Assembly: GCF_013155125.1 (NCBI RefSeq)
Contig: NZ_CP053564.1
Span: 193,501-257,500, forward strand
Length of the DNA: 64,000 nt
Origin: Pseudonocardia broussonetiae
GTDB taxonomy: Bacteria; Actinomycetota; Actinomycetes; Mycobacteriales; Pseudonocardiaceae
Reading direction: 5' to 3'
The notes under the pieces: generated by a model
Told to the model about the DNA's origin: nothing
The model's database searches: none
Seen by the model: the letters and a program-made list of their open reading frames with translations, nothing else
In this document: one piece after another, positions 32,997 to 41,427 of the stretch
Numbering within the stretch: position 1 is the stretch's first letter
Layout of the letters: the number at the start of each line of letters is the position of its first letter
Position numbers and translations under genes: made by a program

Positions 32997-34957
32997 CGCA
33001 GGGCCTCGAACCCGTCGAGCGCCGTCGGGTCGGCGAGGACCCCGCGCGCGGTGTCGTCGACGGGCGCGCCGAGCAGGATCCGCTTCACCGGCAGCTCCAG
33101 CTTCTTGCCCGTGCGGTTGCGCGGCACCACCGGCACGGCGGCGACCCGGTCGGGCACGTGCCGCGGGCTCAGCGCCGTGCGCAGCTCGCGGGCGATCCGG
33201 GCGCGCAGGGCGTCGTCGAGCCCGGCTCCGTCGACGAGCTGGACGAACAGCAGCAGCTCCCCGTTGCCGCCCGCCGGGTCCTCCAGGTGCACGACGAGGC
33301 TGTCGGCGACCTCGGGGAGCTCCTCCACCACGGCGTAGAACTCCGCGGTGCCCAGCCGCACGCCGCCGCGGTTGAGGGTGGCGTCGGAGCGCCCGGCGAT
33401 GACGCAGCTCCCGGAGTCGGAGAACCGCACCCAGTCGCCGTGGCGCCAGACGCCGGGGTAGACGTCGAAGTACGACGCCCGGTAGCGCGAGTCCGGCTCG
33501 GTCGGCGGGAGGTCGCCCCAGAACCCCACCGGCATCGACGGCATCGGCTCGGTGATCACCAGCTCCCCCAGCTCCCCGACGACGGGCTTCCCGTCGGCGT
33601 CGAACGCCGCGGCCGCGACGCCCAGAGCCGGCCCCGCGATCTCGCCCGTCACGACCGGTTGCCAGGGGCTGCCCTGCACGATCCCGGTGCACACGTCGGT
33701 GCCGCCGCTGCCCACGTTGAGCAGCACACCGTCGCCCAGGTGCTCGGCCACCCACGCGTACCCCTCCGGGGGCAGCGGGCTGCCGGCCGCGCCGAGCTGG
33801 CGCAGCCGCGGCAGCGGGGGCGGCGCGTAGCCCTGCGCGCGGCAGGCCATGAGGAACCCGGGCGACGCGCCCATCAGCGTGGCGCCGGTGTCGCGGGCCA
33901 GGCGCCACTGCCAGCCGACGTCGGGGTGCACCGGGTTGCCGTCGACCAGCACCACCGACGCCCCGCAGAGCAGGCCCGAGACCAGTGCGTTCCACATCAT
34001 CCAGGCGGTCGTGGAGAACCAGAGGATGCGGTCGCCGGGGCCGAGGTCCCAGCTCAGTGCGTGGTTCTTCAGGTGCTCGACGGTGATGCCGCCGTGCCCG
34101 TGCACGATCGCCTTCGGCTTCCCCGTGGTGCCCGAGGAGAACAGGACGTAGAGGGGGTGGTCGAAGGGCACCGGGTCGTAGGCGGGCTCAGCGGGCTCCG
34201 CGAGCAGCTCGTCCCAGGCGACGGCGTCCGGCAGCTCCCCGGCGCCGTAGGGCACGGCGACGACGTGGCGCAGCGTCGGCAGTCCGGCGCGCAGTGCGGC
34301 CACCTCGTCGCGGCGGTCGACGGGCTTGTCGCCGTAGGTGTAGCCGGGCGCGGCGAGCAGCACCGACGGCTCGACCTGCGCGAACCGGTCGACCACGCTG
34401 CGCGCCCCGAACTCCGGCGCGCAGCTCGCCCAGACCGCGCCGAGGCTCGCGGCGGCGAGGAACGCGACGAGGGTCTCGGGGATGTTGGGGAGGTAGGCGA
34501 CGACGGTGTCGCCGCGGCCGACGCCCAGGCGGAGCAGCCCCGCGCGGGCCCGCGCGACCTGGTCGCGCAGCTGCGCCCACGTCAGCTCGACGACGTCGCG
34601 GGTCTGCGAGTGCGCGACGACGGCGACGTCCCCGTCGGCCGTGCCGGCCCCGCGCAGCGCGTGCGCGGCGTAGTTGAGCTCGGCGCCCGGGAACCACTCC
34701 GCGCCCGGCATCTCGCGGCGCCCGAGCACGGCCCGCGGCGGCGTGGTGAGGTCGACGTCGAAGAACTCGACGACGGCGCTCCAGAACCCCTCCAGGTCGG
34801 TGACCGACCAGCGGTGCAGGGCGGCGTAGTCGTCGGCGGGGACGCCGCGGTGCTCACGGACCCAGTCGGCGAACGCCCCGATGCGGCTGACGCCACCCGT
34901 GAGTGGATACGAGTGCTGGGGCACTCGTATCCACTCACGGGCGTCGGAGGCGCTCAC
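32993..34957 (-). CDS. Acetoacetyl-CoA-synthetase-like ligase
   Basis: A 654-residue AMP-forming ligase with the long N-terminal ACAS domain (DYAALHRWSVTDLEGFW), SSGTTGKPKAIVHGHGG near 275 (P-loop), and TGKKLELPVKRIL near the C-terminus (catalytic Lys loop). This is the acetoacetate-CoA ligase layout. It may activate acetoacetate or another beta-keto acid produced by the pathway. Codons 6-20 (REWIRVPQHSYPLTGG) are encoded by a perfect 20-bp palindrome, so the natural N-terminus may have been altered by insertion of that element. GTG 34957 overlaps the upstream stop; GTG remains the only nearby start before the palindrome. Confidence 0.82.
   Translation of the reverse strand: MSASDAREWIRVPQHSYPLTGGVSRIGAFADWVREHRGVPADDYAALHRWSVTDLEGFWSAVVEFFDVDLTTPPRAVLGRREMPGAEWFPGAELNYAAHALRGAGTADGDVAVVAHSQTRDVVELTWAQLRDQVARARAGLLRLGVGRGDTVVAYLPNIPETLVAFLAAASLGAVWASCAPEFGARSVVDRFAQVEPSVLLAAPGYTYGDKPVDRRDEVAALRAGLPTLRHVVAVPYGAGELPDAVAWDELLAEPAEPAYDPVPFDHPLYVLFSSGTTGKPKAIVHGHGGITVEHLKNHALSWDLGPGDRILWFSTTAWMMWNALVSGLLCGASVVLVDGNPVHPDVGWQWRLARDTGATLMGASPGFLMACRAQGYAPPPLPRLRQLGAAGSPLPPEGYAWVAEHLGDGVLLNVGSGGTDVCTGIVQGSPWQPVVTGEIAGPALGVAAAAFDADGKPVVGELGELVITEPMPSMPVGFWGDLPPTEPDSRYRASYFDVYPGVWRHGDWVRFSDSGSCVIAGRSDATLNRGGVRLGTAEFYAVVEELPEVADSLVVHLEDPAGGNGELLLFVQLVDGAGLDDALRARIARELRTALSPRHVPDRVAAVPVVPRNRTGKKLELPVKRILLGAPVDDTARGVLADPTALDGFEALR
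34896..34941. repeat. Perfect 20-bp palindrome inside a coding sequence (copy 1)
   Basis: CCCGTGAGTGGATACGAGTG (34896-34915) pairs with 34922-34941 without mismatch, around the loop CTGGGG. It lies in the first codons of the acetoacetyl-CoA-synthetase-like gene. A second copy, in the opposite orientation (loop CCCCAG), is at 53587-53632. The arrangement suggests a short REP-like or MITE-like element. Confidence 0.9.
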
Positions 34958-35727
34958 CGCTGCACCTTCGGCCCGCGCCCCGCCAGGAACTCCCTCATCC
35001 GCTCCTGCGCCTCCCCGCTGCTCGACGCCACCGCCGCCATCAGCGACTCCATCAGGTACCCCTGGTCGGGGTCGGCCTCCGCGATCCGCGGCAGGGCCTG
35101 CAGCACCGCGAAGTTCGTGACGGGCGAGTTGCCCGCGATCTTCTTCGCCAGCTCCAGCGCGTGCGGCAGGCCCTGCCCGGCGTCGACCCGGTACTGCGAC
35201 AGCCCCAGCGCCTGGCCCTCGTCGGCGTCCAGGACGCGGCCGGTGAGCATCATGTCGGCCATCCGGTGCACCCCCACCAGCTTCGGCACCCGCACCGACG
35301 CCCCGCCCCCGACGAACAGCCCGCGCTGTCCCTCCGGCAGGGCGTAGAACGCGCTCGGCTCGGCCACGCGGATGTGCGCGGCGCACGCCAGCTCCAGCCC
35401 GCCGCCGACGACCGCGCCCTTGAGCACGGCCACGACCGGGACGGTGCCGCGCTCGATCCGGTCGAACACGCGGTGCCACATGCGGGAGTGCTGCAGCCCC
35501 TCGAAGGCGTCGCGCTCGGCGAGCTCGCCGAGGTCGAGCCCCGCGGAGAAGTGGTCGCCCTCCGCATCGAGGACGACGGCGCGCACGCCCGCGGGCGGGT
35601 CGGCGAACACCGCCTCCAGGCCGAGCACCGTGGCGTCGTCGAGGGCGTTGCGCTTGGCCGCGCGGGCGAGCCGCACCACCGCGACCTCGCCGTGGTCCTC
35701 GACCTGCACCGAGTCGGGCAGGGTCAT
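34954..35727 (-). CDS. Enoyl-CoA hydratase/isomerase
   Basis: A 257-residue crotonase. HFSAGLDLGEL near 60-70 forms one oxyanion-hole strand, and LKGAVVGGGLELACA near 105-119 the second. The usual first catalytic Glu of hydratases falls in the E-G-Q-R-G-L stretch. It would hydrate a cinnamoyl-type enoyl-CoA in the beta-oxidation sequence. ATG 35727 overlaps the stop of the upstream CoA ligase by 4 nt, and its TGA overlaps the next GTG. Confidence 0.86.
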   Translation of the reverse strand: MTLPDSVQVEDHGEVAVVRLARAAKRNALDDATVLGLEAVFADPPAGVRAVVLDAEGDHFSAGLDLGELAERDAFEGLQHSRMWHRVFDRIERGTVPVVAVLKGAVVGGGLELACAAHIRVAEPSAFYALPEGQRGLFVGGGASVRVPKLVGVHRMADMMLTGRVLDADEGQALGLSQYRVDAGQGLPHALELAKKIAGNSPVTNFAVLQALPRIAEADPDQGYLMESLMAAVASSSGEAQERMREFLAGRGPKVQR

Positions 35728-37214
35728 GGCATCTCCTCCGCTCGCGCCCGCAGCTCGGTGCGGCGGATCTTGCCGGTGGCGTTGCGCGGCAGCTCGTCGA
35801 CGACGACCAGCCGCTTGGGCACCTTGTACCTCGCCAGGTGCGCCGCGAGGTGCGCGCGCAGGGCGTCGACGTCGAGCACCGCGCCCGGCGCCGCCTGCAC
35901 GAACCCGACGCCCGTCTCGCCCCACCGCTCGTCGGGCACCCCGACGACGGCCGCGCCCACCACCCCGTCGACGCCGAGCAGCACGGCCTCGACCTCGGCC
36001 GGGTACACGTTCTCGCCGCCGGAGATGATCACGTCCTTCACCCGGTCGACGACCGTGGCCCACCCGTCCTCGGCGACGGTCAGGACGTCGCCGGTGCGGA
36101 ACCAGCCGTCCAGCATCGCGTCGGCGGTGTCGGCGGGACGGCCGTGGTAGCCCGCGAACACGTGCGGCCCGCGCACCAGGAGCTCGGCCGGACCGGCGTG
36201 CAGCGGCGCCACCTCCCCGTCGCGCACCATCGCCACGTCGGTGAAGAAGTGCGGCACGCCCACCGCGACCGGGTGCGCGGGCGAGCCCTCGCGGGTGGCC
36301 ATCAGCACCCCCGGCGACGCCTCGGTCATGCCGTAGCCCTGCTGCAGCGTGACGCCGCGGTCGAGCCACGCGCGCGCCACCCGCTCGGGCACCGGCGACC
36401 CGCCGTACTGCACGACGCGCAGCGAGGAGAGGTCGGCGGCGGCGAAGCCGGGGTGGTCGCACATCATCTGCAGCATCGTCGGCACGGCGGAGAAGCCGGT
36501 GATCCCCGCGGCGCCGATCCGGGCCAGGATCGCCCCCGGGTCGACCTTCGCGACCGGCTCCACCGACCCGCCCTTGAACAGCGTCGGCAGCGTGATCTGC
36601 CCGATCCCCACGCAGTGGAACAGCGGGGCGATGCACAGCACGCGGTCGGTGCTCGCGACGTCGACGTGCGCGAGCTGGTTGACCGTGTTCCAGGTCAGGT
36701 TGCCGTGGGTGAGCACCGCGCCCTTGGGACGCCCGGTGGTGCCGGAGGTGTAGAGGACGAGCGCGGCGTCGTCGAGCCCGACGGGGTGCGCCGCCCCCTC
36801 CCCGCCCGCGACGGCCTCCTCGTACTGGGGCCCGACCTCCAGCCGGGGCCCGGTGAACTCGGCGGCGAGCGCCGCGGCGTCGGGGCTGGACACGAGGAAC
36901 GAGGCGCCCACGTCGTCGAGCATGTAGGCGATCTCGGGCCCGGCGAGCCGGTGGTTGAGCGGCACGGCGACCGCGCCCAGGCGCCACACCGCGAAGAACG
37001 TCTCCAGCACCTCGACGGCGTTGACGCCGAGCTGCGCGACGCGGTCGCCCGGCCCGACGCCCGCGGCGGCCAGCGCCCCGGCGAGCCGGTCGACGCGGGC
37101 GGCCAGCTCGCCGTAGCCCACGCCGGTGCCGTCGGGGCGCACGAGCGCCGTGCGGGAGGCGTCGATCCGGGCCCGCCGCGCGGGCCAGCTGCCGAGTCCG
37201 TCAGGGGGGTGCAC
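35724..37214 (-). CDS. AMP-dependent acyl/aryl-CoA ligase
   Basis: A 496-residue ANL-superfamily ligase and first gene of the operon. Motifs are LYTSGTTGRPKG near 153-164 (P-loop), QQGYGMTEASPG (A5), GWFRTGDV (A7), DRVKDVIISGGENVYPAEVE (hinge) and NATGKIRR (A10 lysine). By context it activates a hydroxycinnamic or similar aromatic acid. GTG 37214 lies 7 nt after a TATCGT -10 box inside a palindromic operator shared with the divergent MarR gene, so expression is probably repressed by MarR and relieved by the CoA-ester product. Confidence 0.87.
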   Translation of the reverse strand: MHPPDGLGSWPARRARIDASRTALVRPDGTGVGYGELAARVDRLAGALAAAGVGPGDRVAQLGVNAVEVLETFFAVWRLGAVAVPLNHRLAGPEIAYMLDDVGASFLVSSPDAAALAAEFTGPRLEVGPQYEEAVAGGEGAAHPVGLDDAALVLYTSGTTGRPKGAVLTHGNLTWNTVNQLAHVDVASTDRVLCIAPLFHCVGIGQITLPTLFKGGSVEPVAKVDPGAILARIGAAGITGFSAVPTMLQMMCDHPGFAAADLSSLRVVQYGGSPVPERVARAWLDRGVTLQQGYGMTEASPGVLMATREGSPAHPVAVGVPHFFTDVAMVRDGEVAPLHAGPAELLVRGPHVFAGYHGRPADTADAMLDGWFRTGDVLTVAEDGWATVVDRVKDVIISGGENVYPAEVEAVLLGVDGVVGAAVVGVPDERWGETGVGFVQAAPGAVLDVDALRAHLAAHLARYKVPKRLVVVDELPRNATGKIRRTELRARAEEMP

Positions 37215-37220
37215 GCCGGT

Positions 37221-37247
37221 GACGATAACAGGAAACCTGTTATTGTC
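37221..37247. promoter_or_regulatory. MarR operator covering two divergent leaderless promoters
   Basis: GACGATAACAGG - AAA - CCTGTTATTGTC is an inverted repeat with one mismatch in 12 bp. It holds the -10 box of the MarR gene (TATTGT, 37241-37246, 6 nt before GTG 37253) and, on the other strand, that of the ligase operon (TATCGT, 7 nt before GTG 37214). One bound dimer would shut both promoters. Confidence 0.75.
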
Positions 37248-37252
37248 GAGCG

Positions 37253-37666
37253 GTGCCGCCGTCCCTGCTCTACGTCGTCAAGCAGGTGGAGCTCGCCGTC
37301 CGCTCCCACCTCGACGAGCTGCTGCGCCCGCACGGGCTGACGACGTCGACCTACACCGCGCTCACCGTGCTCGAGCGCCGCGACGGCCTCACGACGGCCG
37401 ACCTCGCCCGCACCTCGTTCGTCACGCCGCAGGCGATGGCCGACATCGTCACGGCCCTGGAGGGGCGCGGGCACATCGTCCGCAGCCCCGACCCCGCGCA
37501 CGGCAGGCGCCTGCGCACGAGCCTCACCCCGGCCGGCCGCGCACTGCTGGCGATGGTCCGCGCCGAGGTCGAGGCGCTGGAGGAGCGGATGCTGGGCGCC
37601 CTGGACGACGACGAACGCGCGACCCTGCGCTCGCACCTCGACCGCTGCCGCGCCGCCCTCAGCTGA
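37253..37666 (+). CDS. MarR-family transcriptional repressor
   Basis: A 137-residue MarR protein. The winged helix has LTTADLARTSFVTPQAMADIVTALE at about 46-70 (helices 3-4), with the wing in SPDPAHGRRLRTSLT. It is divergent from the ligase-hydratase-dehydrogenase-hydrolase operon and overlaps a strong operator, the same arrangement as CouR in Rhodococcus, which is released by p-coumaroyl-CoA. That ligand is inference here. Its 3' end overlaps the convergent PaaX-type gene. Confidence 0.88.
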   Translation: MPPSLLYVVKQVELAVRSHLDELLRPHGLTTSTYTALTVLERRDGLTTADLARTSFVTPQAMADIVTALEGRGHIVRSPDPAHGRRLRTSLTPAGRALLAMVRAEVEALEERMLGALDDDERATLRSHLDRCRAALS

Positions 37667-38477
37667 CGCCCGCCGGCACCGATCTCAGGATCTCCGCCGC
37701 CACCCGGGCGGCCTCCGGCGCGACCTCGCCGTGGCGGCGCAGGAACAGCGCGTGCGCCGCGGGGGCGGGCCACGACGCCGGGAGGTGCCCGACCGGCAGC
37801 CGCGGGTCGTGGCGGATCGCGCGCAGCCAGTCGGCCTCCAGCAGCACCTGGCGGGCCAGCGGGTCGGCGGGCGCCCGCACCGGGTCGGACCACCGGCGCA
37901 CGAACCGCTCGTAGTCCCCCGCCGGGACGGTCAGGTCCCAGGCGTCGCGGACCAGGGCGTCGACGTCGGTCGGGGGCAGCGCCGTCGCGGTGAACACCGA
38001 CAGGTGCGCGGCCGCCTCCAGCCCGTCGACGACCGCCGCGACGTCGACGGGCCCCGCCGCCAGCCACAGCCCGCCGCGCAGCGACCCGAACCCCGCCCAC
38101 ACCAGCCGGGCGCGCAGCGCGTGCCGCTGCCGGGTCCAGGAGTCGGGCAGCGAGTACGACAGCAGGGTCCAGGTGCCGTCCCAGCCGTCGTTGACCGGGC
38201 CGGTGTGCCACATCCGCTCGCCGCCGTCGGTCAGCACGCGCTCGGCGAGCGGGGTGAGCCCGAGGTAGACCTCCCGGCCGCGGCGGGTGCGCTCGAGCAG
38301 CCCGCGCCGCGCCATCCGGCTCAGCGTCGAGCGCGCCGCCTGCTCGGACACCTCCGCCCGGCGCAGCAGCTCCAGCACCCCCGCCGTCGCCACCCGCACG
38401 TCACGACCCAGCACGTACGCGCCGAGGAGGGCCAGCAGCACGGTCTGCGGGCGGCTGCCGTCGCGCTCCTCGTCCAC
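37659..38477 (-). CDS. PaaX-family transcriptional regulator (second copy)
   Basis: A 272-residue PaaX-type regulator. The N-terminal winged helix is VLELLRRAEVSEQAARSTLSRMARRGLLERTRRGREVYLGLT (described by its start; residues about 34-75). It is followed by WDGTWTLLSYSLPDSWTRQRHALRARL, the family middle-domain start. GTG 38477 lies 7 nt after a TAGGCT -10 box. It diverges from the MHS transporter gene, which it probably controls, and is different from the first PaaX gene (17557) in sequence. Ligand probably an aryl-CoA. Confidence 0.86.
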   Translation of the reverse strand: MDEERDGSRPQTVLLALLGAYVLGRDVRVATAGVLELLRRAEVSEQAARSTLSRMARRGLLERTRRGREVYLGLTPLAERVLTDGGERMWHTGPVNDGWDGTWTLLSYSLPDSWTRQRHALRARLVWAGFGSLRGGLWLAAGPVDVAAVVDGLEAAAHLSVFTATALPPTDVDALVRDAWDLTVPAGDYERFVRRWSDPVRAPADPLARQVLLEADWLRAIRHDPRLPVGHLPASWPAPAAHALFLRRHGEVAPEAARVAAEILRSVPAGVS

Positions 38478-38484
38478 GCGGGCG

Positions 38485-38490
38485 AGCCTA
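38485..38490 (-). promoter_or_regulatory. -10 box of the second PaaX-type gene
   Basis: TAGGCT on the minus strand ends 7 nt before the GTG at 38477, predicting a leaderless transcript. Confidence 0.45.
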
Positions 38491-38516
38491 TCCGCGGCCC
38501 GACACTGGGCGTTCTG

Positions 38517-38546
38517 TTGACGGTCGTCGACGACAATGCCTACTCT
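38517..38546 (+). promoter_or_regulatory. Promoter of the MHS transporter with central palindrome
   Basis: TTGACG (38517-38522) and TACTCT (38541-38546) are 18 nt apart. The spacer contains the perfect 12-bp palindrome GTCGTCGACGAC (38523-38534), a candidate operator for the divergent PaaX-type regulator. Confidence 0.6.
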
Positions 38547-38583
38547 TCTGCGTGACGTGGACCACCCGACGAGAGGCCGCCCG

Positions 38584-39891
38584 ATGACCGCACCCGGCCC
38601 GACCACCCCGCAGCTGCGCCGCGCCGCGCTGTCCAGCTACCTCGGCAGCGTGATCGAGTACTACGACTTCCTGCTCTACGCGACGGCCGCCGCCCTGGTG
38701 TTCGGGCCGGTCTTCTTCGCCGGCCTCGACCCGCTCGTCGGCACGATCGCGAGCCTGGGCACGCTCGCCACCGGCTACCTGGCCCGCCCGCTCGGCGGCA
38801 TCCTGTTCGGCCACTTCGGCGACCGCCTCGGCCGCAAGAAGATGCTGGTCACGACGATGACGCTGATGGGTGTGGCCAGCATCCTCATCGGCCTGCTGCC
38901 CACCCCGGCGCAGATCGGCGCGCTCGCGCCGGTGCTGCTGGTGGTGCTGCGGATCGCGCAGGGCATCGCCGTCGGCGGCGAGTGGGGCGGCGCGGTCCTG
39001 CTCTCGGCCGAGCACGCCACCTCCCGGCGCGGGCTGTGGGCGAGCTTCACCAACGCCGGCGCGCCCAGCGGCGGCGTGCTCTCGACGGTCGTGCTGGCCG
39101 TCACCGCGGCCGCCATGACCGAGGAGCAGTTCCTGGCCTGGGGCTGGCGCATCCCGTTCCTGCTCAGCGCCGTGCTGCTGGCGCTGGGGCTGTTCGTCCG
39201 CTCCCGGGTGGAGGAGACGCCGGTGTTCCGCGCCGTCGTCGCCGACGACGCCGCGCCCGCGCCGTTCCCGCTGGTCGACGTGCTGCGCAACCACCCCCGG
39301 GTGCTCGCCCTGTCGGTCGGCATCGGCTTCGCCGCGTTCGTCGTGCAGGCCACGATCACCACGTTCTCGCTGTCCTACGCGGTCGAGGCCGGCATCCCGC
39401 GCTCGACGGTCCTCAACGCGCTGACGGCGTCGTCGGTGGCCGCGGTGGTCGGGATCGTCGCGTGGTCGGCGCTGTCGGACCGCCTCGGCCGCCGCCCGGT
39501 CATGATCGGCGGCGCGCTGGCCTGCGCGGCGTGGGCGTTCGCACTGTTCCCGCTGATCGACAGCGGCTCGACGGCGCTGCTCGTCGTCGCCGTCGTCGTG
39601 GCGCAGGGGATCGCCCACCCGGCCCTCTACGGGCCGCTCGCCGCGCTCTACACCGAGCTGTTCGCCACCCGCTCGCGCTACACCGGCGCCTCGCTGGGCT
39701 ACCAGCTCGCCGGCACCGGCGCGGGGTTCGCCCCGCTCGTGTTCGCCGCGCTCTACGGCGCCACCGGCAGCGCGCTCGTCATCTCGGTGATCATCGCCGC
39801 GCTGTGCCTGCTCACCGTCGTCTGCCTGGTCCTGGCCCCGGAGACCAGCCGCCGCAGCCTGAGCGAGCCGGAGCGGACCGCCGCCTACTGA
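38584..39891 (+). CDS. MFS transporter, metabolite:H+ symporter type
   Basis: A 435-residue permease with twelve predicted helices. It carries SVIEYYDFLLY in helix 1 and GHFGDRLGRKKML between helices 2 and 3, plus RIAQGIAVGGEWGGA, which together mark the metabolite:H+ symporter (MHS) group that imports organic and aromatic acids. It likely brings in the acid degraded by the adjacent ligase operon. ATG 38584 was chosen because it gives a short cytoplasmic N-terminus; the promoter lies 38 nt upstream. Stop overlaps the convergent LysR gene. Confidence 0.87.
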   Translation: MTAPGPTTPQLRRAALSSYLGSVIEYYDFLLYATAAALVFGPVFFAGLDPLVGTIASLGTLATGYLARPLGGILFGHFGDRLGRKKMLVTTMTLMGVASILIGLLPTPAQIGALAPVLLVVLRIAQGIAVGGEWGGAVLLSAEHATSRRGLWASFTNAGAPSGGVLSTVVLAVTAAAMTEEQFLAWGWRIPFLLSAVLLALGLFVRSRVEETPVFRAVVADDAAPAPFPLVDVLRNHPRVLALSVGIGFAAFVVQATITTFSLSYAVEAGIPRSTVLNALTASSVAAVVGIVAWSALSDRLGRRPVMIGGALACAAWAFALFPLIDSGSTALLVVAVVVAQGIAHPALYGPLAALYTELFATRSRYTGASLGYQLAGTGAGFAPLVFAALYGATGSALVISVIIAALCLLTVVCLVLAPETSRRSLSEPERTAAY

Positions 39892-40799
39892 GCTGCGACC
39901 CGGCGCCCGGCCTCGACGAACACCGACCGCAGCCAGCGGTGCTCGGGGTCGGCGTCGTGGACCGGGTGCCACCACAGGGCCTCGGTGATCGGCAGGGCGT
40001 CGAACGGACAGTCCAGCACGCGGATCTCGCCGGTCCGCGCGAGCCGGTCGGCCAGGTGCCCCTGCACGAGGGCGAGCCGGTCCGTGCCCGTGACCAGCCA
40101 GGGCAGGGCCAGGAACGTCTCCGCGACGACCTGCACCCGCGGCTCGACGCCGAGCATCTCCAGCTGGCGGCTCGCGGGCGTGAACGCCGACGGCGCGTGG
40201 TAGGTGAAGACCCACGGCAGCTCGGCGAGGTCCTCCATCGTCAGCGCCTCGCCGACGCGGGTGTTCGTCGTCGAGACCAGGATCTTCCAGCCGTCGGAGT
40301 GCAGGTCGACGTGCGGCACGTCGGTGACGAACCCGTGCGGCAGCACCAGCCCGTCGACGTCGCGCAGGCTGTGCTGGGCCGACTCGATGATCGTCGAGTT
40401 GTGGTGCTCGAAGCGCAGCCGGACCTGCGGCGCGGTCGCGTCGAGGATCCGTCCGACGTGCTCGCCCAGCACGGCCATCGGGTAGTCGGAGGCGAGGACG
40501 GTGAACGTGCGGCGCGAGGTGGCCGGGTCGAACACCGCCTGGCTGGCGAAGACGCGCTCCACCCCGGCCAGCGCCAGGACCGTGCGCCGCTGCAGCGCGA
40601 CCGCGAGCGGGGTGAGCTGGTAGGTGTTGCCGACGCGGGTGAGCAGCTCGTCGTCGAAGTGGCGGCGCAGCCGTCCCAGCGACGTCGACAGCGCGGGCTG
40701 GCTCAGCCCCATCCGGGCCGCCGCGCGCGTGACGCTCTGCTCGCGCAGCAGGTGGTCGAGCGAGACGAGCAGGTTGAGGTCCAGGTTCGCGAGGTTCAT
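39885..40799 (-). CDS. LysR-family transcriptional regulator
   Basis: A 304-residue LysR protein. The N-terminal HTH is MNLANLDLNLLVSLDHLL then SVTRAAARMGLSQPALSTSLGRLR (described by its start; residues about 22-45). The effector domain begins at FTVLASDYPM and resembles the NodD/PcpR-like group. ATG 40799 has an excellent GGAGGT ribosome binding site 6 nt upstream. It diverges from an NTF2-like gene at 40884, its probable target. Inducer unknown. Confidence 0.88.
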   Translation of the reverse strand: MNLANLDLNLLVSLDHLLREQSVTRAAARMGLSQPALSTSLGRLRRHFDDELLTRVGNTYQLTPLAVALQRRTVLALAGVERVFASQAVFDPATSRRTFTVLASDYPMAVLGEHVGRILDATAPQVRLRFEHHNSTIIESAQHSLRDVDGLVLPHGFVTDVPHVDLHSDGWKILVSTTNTRVGEALTMEDLAELPWVFTYHAPSAFTPASRQLEMLGVEPRVQVVAETFLALPWLVTGTDRLALVQGHLADRLARTGEIRVLDCPFDALPITEALWWHPVHDADPEHRWLRSVFVEAGRRVAAQ

Positions 40800-40883
40800 C
40801 GTCGGACCTCCATCGGCACCGGTGATGCCGGTCATCATGGGATTCGTCTTCTCGGGACGCAACGACCCGGCCAGTGTGGGGCG

Positions 40884-41372
40884 ATGACGCACCCGATCAC
40901 CGACCCCGCCGCCGCGCTGCGCTGGCTCGTCGACCGCGCGCACGTCTCCGACCTCCTGGTGGAGTTCGCCCGCGCGCTCGACGTCCGCGACTGGGACGCC
41001 TACGCCGCCACGTACACCGAGGACGCGGTCCTCGAGATCGGCGACCTCGCACGGCTGGAGGGCCGCGCCGCCATCCGGGCGGCGACGGCCTCGGAGCGGG
41101 GGCTCGGCGGCTACGCCGGCACCTGGCACGGGTCCTCCAACCACGCGGTCACGGTCGACGGGGACACGGCGACGAGCCGGTCCTACCTGCTCGGCGTGCA
41201 CCTGCTGGGCGGCGGCTCGGCCCACCACGCCGACGGCGCCGGCTGGTACGACTGCGCGCTGCGCCGCACCGCCGACGTCGACCTGGCCGGGGGCTGGCGC
41301 TTCACGCGCGTCCGCATCACCGAGGTGTGGCACGCGGGCGAGCCGCTCCCCCACGTCGCCCCGCGCCCCTGA
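40884..41372 (+). CDS. NTF2-like (SnoaL/ring-hydroxylating beta-type) protein
   Basis: A 162-residue cone-fold protein. It has the N-terminal helix LLVEFARALDVRDWDAYAATYTEDAVLEI and the later strand GWRFTRVRITEVWH typical of SnoaL-like polyketide cyclase/dehydratase proteins. These proteins act as isomerases, dehydratases or small-molecule binders. The ATG sits 6 nt after CAGTGT, a possible -10. It faces the LysR gene and converges with an MFS exporter across a hairpin. No catalytic residue can be assigned. Confidence 0.75.
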   Translation: MTHPITDPAAALRWLVDRAHVSDLLVEFARALDVRDWDAYAATYTEDAVLEIGDLARLEGRAAIRAATASERGLGGYAGTWHGSSNHAVTVDGDTATSRSYLLGVHLLGGGSAHHADGAGWYDCALRRTADVDLAGGWRFTRVRITEVWHAGEPLPHVAPRP

Positions 41373-41380
41373 CGCGCACG

Positions 41381-41415
41381 GCACCGCCGGCCCGGGGCTC
41401 CCGGACCGGCGGTGC
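41381..41415. terminator. Hairpin between convergent genes
   Basis: GCACCGCCGG (41381-41390) pairs perfectly with CCGGCGGTGC (41406-41415). It lies between the plus-strand stop at 41372 and the minus-strand stop at 41428, as expected for a bidirectional terminator. Confidence 0.7.
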
Positions 41416-41427
41416 GGCAGGCGCGCG

